Part shown: one piece after another, positions 46,043 to 47,650 of the stretch | Numbering within the stretch: position 1 is the first letter of the stretch | How the letters are laid out: each line of letters begins with the position of its first letter | Source of the DNA: Deltaproteobacteria bacterium | Lineage (GTDB): Bacteria; Myxococcota; XYA12-FULL-58-9; JABJBS01 | Direction: 5' to 3' | Length of the DNA: 47,650 bases | NCBI GenBank assembly: GCA_018668695.1 | Contig: JABJBS010000215.1 | Span: forward strand, 1 to 47,650 | Made by a program: the position numbers and the translations under genes | Notes under the pieces: generated by a model | Told to the model about the DNA's origin: nothing | The model's input: only the letters and a program-made list of their open reading frames with translations | Databases searched by the model: none

Positions 46043-47650
46043 ATGGGGATACGTCGCAACCATTCTAGGGTGCTCGCAATTTTATTAACCGGTTGGTTGT
46101 TGCAGGCATGTCAAAGTGCTCCGCACGAACCCATGATCTTAGAAGAGGGCTGCAATCCACTGCTTGCAGGTGCTGATTGCTTCTTGCCATACCCTTCGGA
46201 TGTATTCCTGGTGAAAGATGACGCGATGCCTTCGGGTCAACGCCTTGAGATTCCCCCTGCCGCCGCGATTTACAATACAAGCGGCGATTCAGCGAACGTC
46301 GATCATGCGGTTGATGGCTTCTCCAAAACGCCGCCTATCGTAACGATGCTCGACTCTACGATTTCTCCCGAGGGCTTGGTCGGAATTTTTGATGACCCTG
46401 AAGCCTCAATCCAGCCCGGTAACCGTACCCTTATTATTAACGCCGAAACCGGTGAACTGGTTGCTCACTTCGTAGACTTGGACCCGCGCTCGCAAGAACC
46501 TCAGCGTCAGGCTTTCGTGATTCGTCCTATCGTCGGGCTTGAAGAGCAAACGACTTACATTGTGGCCATTCATGGCATTAAAGATACGCTTGGTGACCTT
46601 ATTGAGGCGCCGGAAGGCTTTAGAAGACTGCGTGATGATGTTGCAAAGTGGGATGACACTTTGGTTCCACTCATGGATCGATACGAGTCTACAATTTTTC
46701 CAATGGTTGAAGCGGCCGGTGTGAACCGGGAAGATATCCAACTTGCTTGGGATTTTACCACAGCGACAACTGCCCACGTTATGGATGATGTATTACGCGC
46801 CCGGGAACTCGCTCTCGAGGCGATGAAAACGAATCCACCACGTATTGAGAGCCTAACATTCGAAGACCATGATTCAGGTAACGCCTGGAGAACTATCGCT
46901 GGTGTTATTACTGCCCCGGCGGTGATTGAGTCTGCTGAGGCGGGAGCGCTTTTACTGCGTGACGAAAATGGCCGAGTTAAAATCGACGGCGAAATCAGCT
47001 TTCCATTCTTCGCGCGGATTCCTCGCAGTGTGGGTGAGTCGGGTGTGCCTGGTGATGTCTTGCAGTTTGGACACGGCTTTTTTGGTGAACGCGCCGAGGG
47101 CATTGGCGGCGCGGTAAGCAATATTGCGAATGTTACTGAGAGCGTTGTTTTCTCCATCGATTGGTGGGGAATGTGTAGATCCGATATCGGTCTGATGGCC
47201 GCAGGCATGAGTAAGAATCTAGAGTCGCTCATGGAAGTGACGGATAGAATGCCTCAGACGATGATCAACTGGCTCGCACTTACAGAAGCGCTGTCCGGTG
47301 ATTTGGCTCAAGCCGACGCGTTCAAGCATCCAGAAGGTGGTCAGCTTTTATACAACGATGATAACCTACATTTTTTAGGCATCAGTATGGGAGCGATTTT
47401 CGGCGGCGTGTATTCAGCTTTGAATCCAAAGATTGATAATGTTGTTTTGCATGTTGGTGCGGCATCTTTCTCCCACATCATGTTTAGAGCGAACCCGTTT
47501 GAAGCACTTTTGTTTATGCTTGAGATGGCAGTTCCTGATCCACTGGACCAGCAGAAAGTCTCGGCCATGATGCAGTCCTATTTGGACCGCATTGATCCTG
47601 CTACATTTGCTCCGTATATCTTGCACGAAGATTTACCCTTCGGCCCTGCA
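46043..47650 (+). CDS. Lipoprotein alpha/beta-hydrolase-like protein (runs off the window)
   Basis: 536 codons to the window edge with no stop. The start ATG follows GGGGAAT. A lipobox L-L-Q-A-C23 makes it a likely outer-membrane or surface lipoprotein. The beta-rich first half (CNPLLAGADCFLPYPSDVF, then an Ig-like section of about 130 residues) is followed by an alpha/beta-hydrolase-like half with the nucleophile elbow G-I-S448-M-G and FGHGFFGE, which may be the oxyanion region. Proteins of this build are common in Myxococcota-like genomes, but I know of no assigned substrate. The acid and histidine of the triad would lie beyond the window. Confidence 0.75.
   Translation, partial: MGIRRNHSRVLAILLTGWLLQACQSAPHEPMILEEGCNPLLAGADCFLPYPSDVFLVKDDAMPSGQRLEIPPAAAIYNTSGDSANVDHAVDGFSKTPPIVTMLDSTISPEGLVGIFDDPEASIQPGNRTLIINAETGELVAHFVDLDPRSQEPQRQAFVIRPIVGLEEQTTYIVAIHGIKDTLGDLIEAPEGFRRLRDDVAKWDDTLVPLMDRYESTIFPMVEAAGVNREDIQLAWDFTTATTAHVMDDVLRARELALEAMKTNPPRIESLTFEDHDSGNAWRTIAGVITAPAVIESAEAGALLLRDENGRVKIDGEISFPFFARIPRSVGESGVPGDVLQFGHGFFGERAEGIGGAVSNIANVTESVVFSIDWWGMCRSDIGLMAAGMSKNLESLMEVTDRMPQTMINWLALTEALSGDLAQADAFKHPEGGQLLYNDDNLHFLGISMGAIFGGVYSALNPKIDNVVLHVGAASFSHIMFRANPFEALLFMLEMAVPDPLDQQKVSAMMQSYLDRIDPATFAPYILHEDLPFGPA

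Overview
The window is a stretch of bacterial chromosome of about 50% GC by eye, with mostly housekeeping genes and a few accessory loci. I see no prophage, insertion sequence, integron or CRISPR array. The envelope is Gram-negative: there are GmhB-like and Lgt proteins and at least five proteins with lipoprotein signals. Repeated cysteine-rich 'CGDG..E.GE.CDG' lipoprotein modules, a TPR-CHAT/sigma-factor locus, a GlnRS with a YqeY-like tail and many secreted peptidases suggest a member of Myxococcota/Bradymonadia or a related former deltaproteobacterium. No rRNA gene is present, so this placement is inference.

Layout. 0-13 kb: tail of an unknown gene, gmhB-like phosphatase, a TPR-like lipoprotein, menB (bicarbonate-independent type), a transpeptidase-only penicillin-binding protein, yceD (DUF177) without rpmF, cobalamin-dependent metH with a small unknown gene behind it, a possible gene remnant, a MATE exporter, betB and a small membrane protein. 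13-21 kb: a beta-hydroxyacid dehydrogenase preceded by a hairpin and a possible leader peptide, a ybfF-type esterase with a PH-like membrane protein, and two divergent M1 metallopeptidases (a secreted one and pepN). A strong bidirectional hairpin terminator closes this part.

21.3-28.5 kb (minus strand) holds the most interesting locus. Four codirectional genes encode a sigma-70-family factor, a single-pass membrane protein placed like an anti-sigma factor, a TPR-CHAT protease with a lipoprotein signal, and a lipoprotein subtilase. A perfect TGTGA-N6-TCACA palindrome lies in front of the CHAT gene. By analogy with the protease/sigma relay of type III-E CRISPR loci (Csx29-Csx30-CASP-sigma), but with no CRISPR parts and with exported proteases, this may be an envelope signalling or stress-response relay. 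That reading is inference.

28.9-36.4 kb: M61 peptidase with PDZ domain, a cytosine/SAH-deaminase-like amidohydrolase, an MBL-fold hydrolase with an M19 dipeptidase-like protein that lacks the bridging Glu, a cyclic-nucleotide-binding/EAL phosphodiesterase, and lgt. 36.8-47.6 kb: a small rpmJ gene of the cysteine-depleted L36 type, a seven-repeat cysteine-rich lipoprotein, a 7TMR-DISM histidine kinase with a zinc-ribbon-like insert inside its phosphoacceptor domain, an adrenodoxin-reductase-type ferredoxin-NADP reductase with an altered NADP loop, glnS with a YqeY-like tail, and the start of a lipoprotein alpha/beta-hydrolase that runs off the window.
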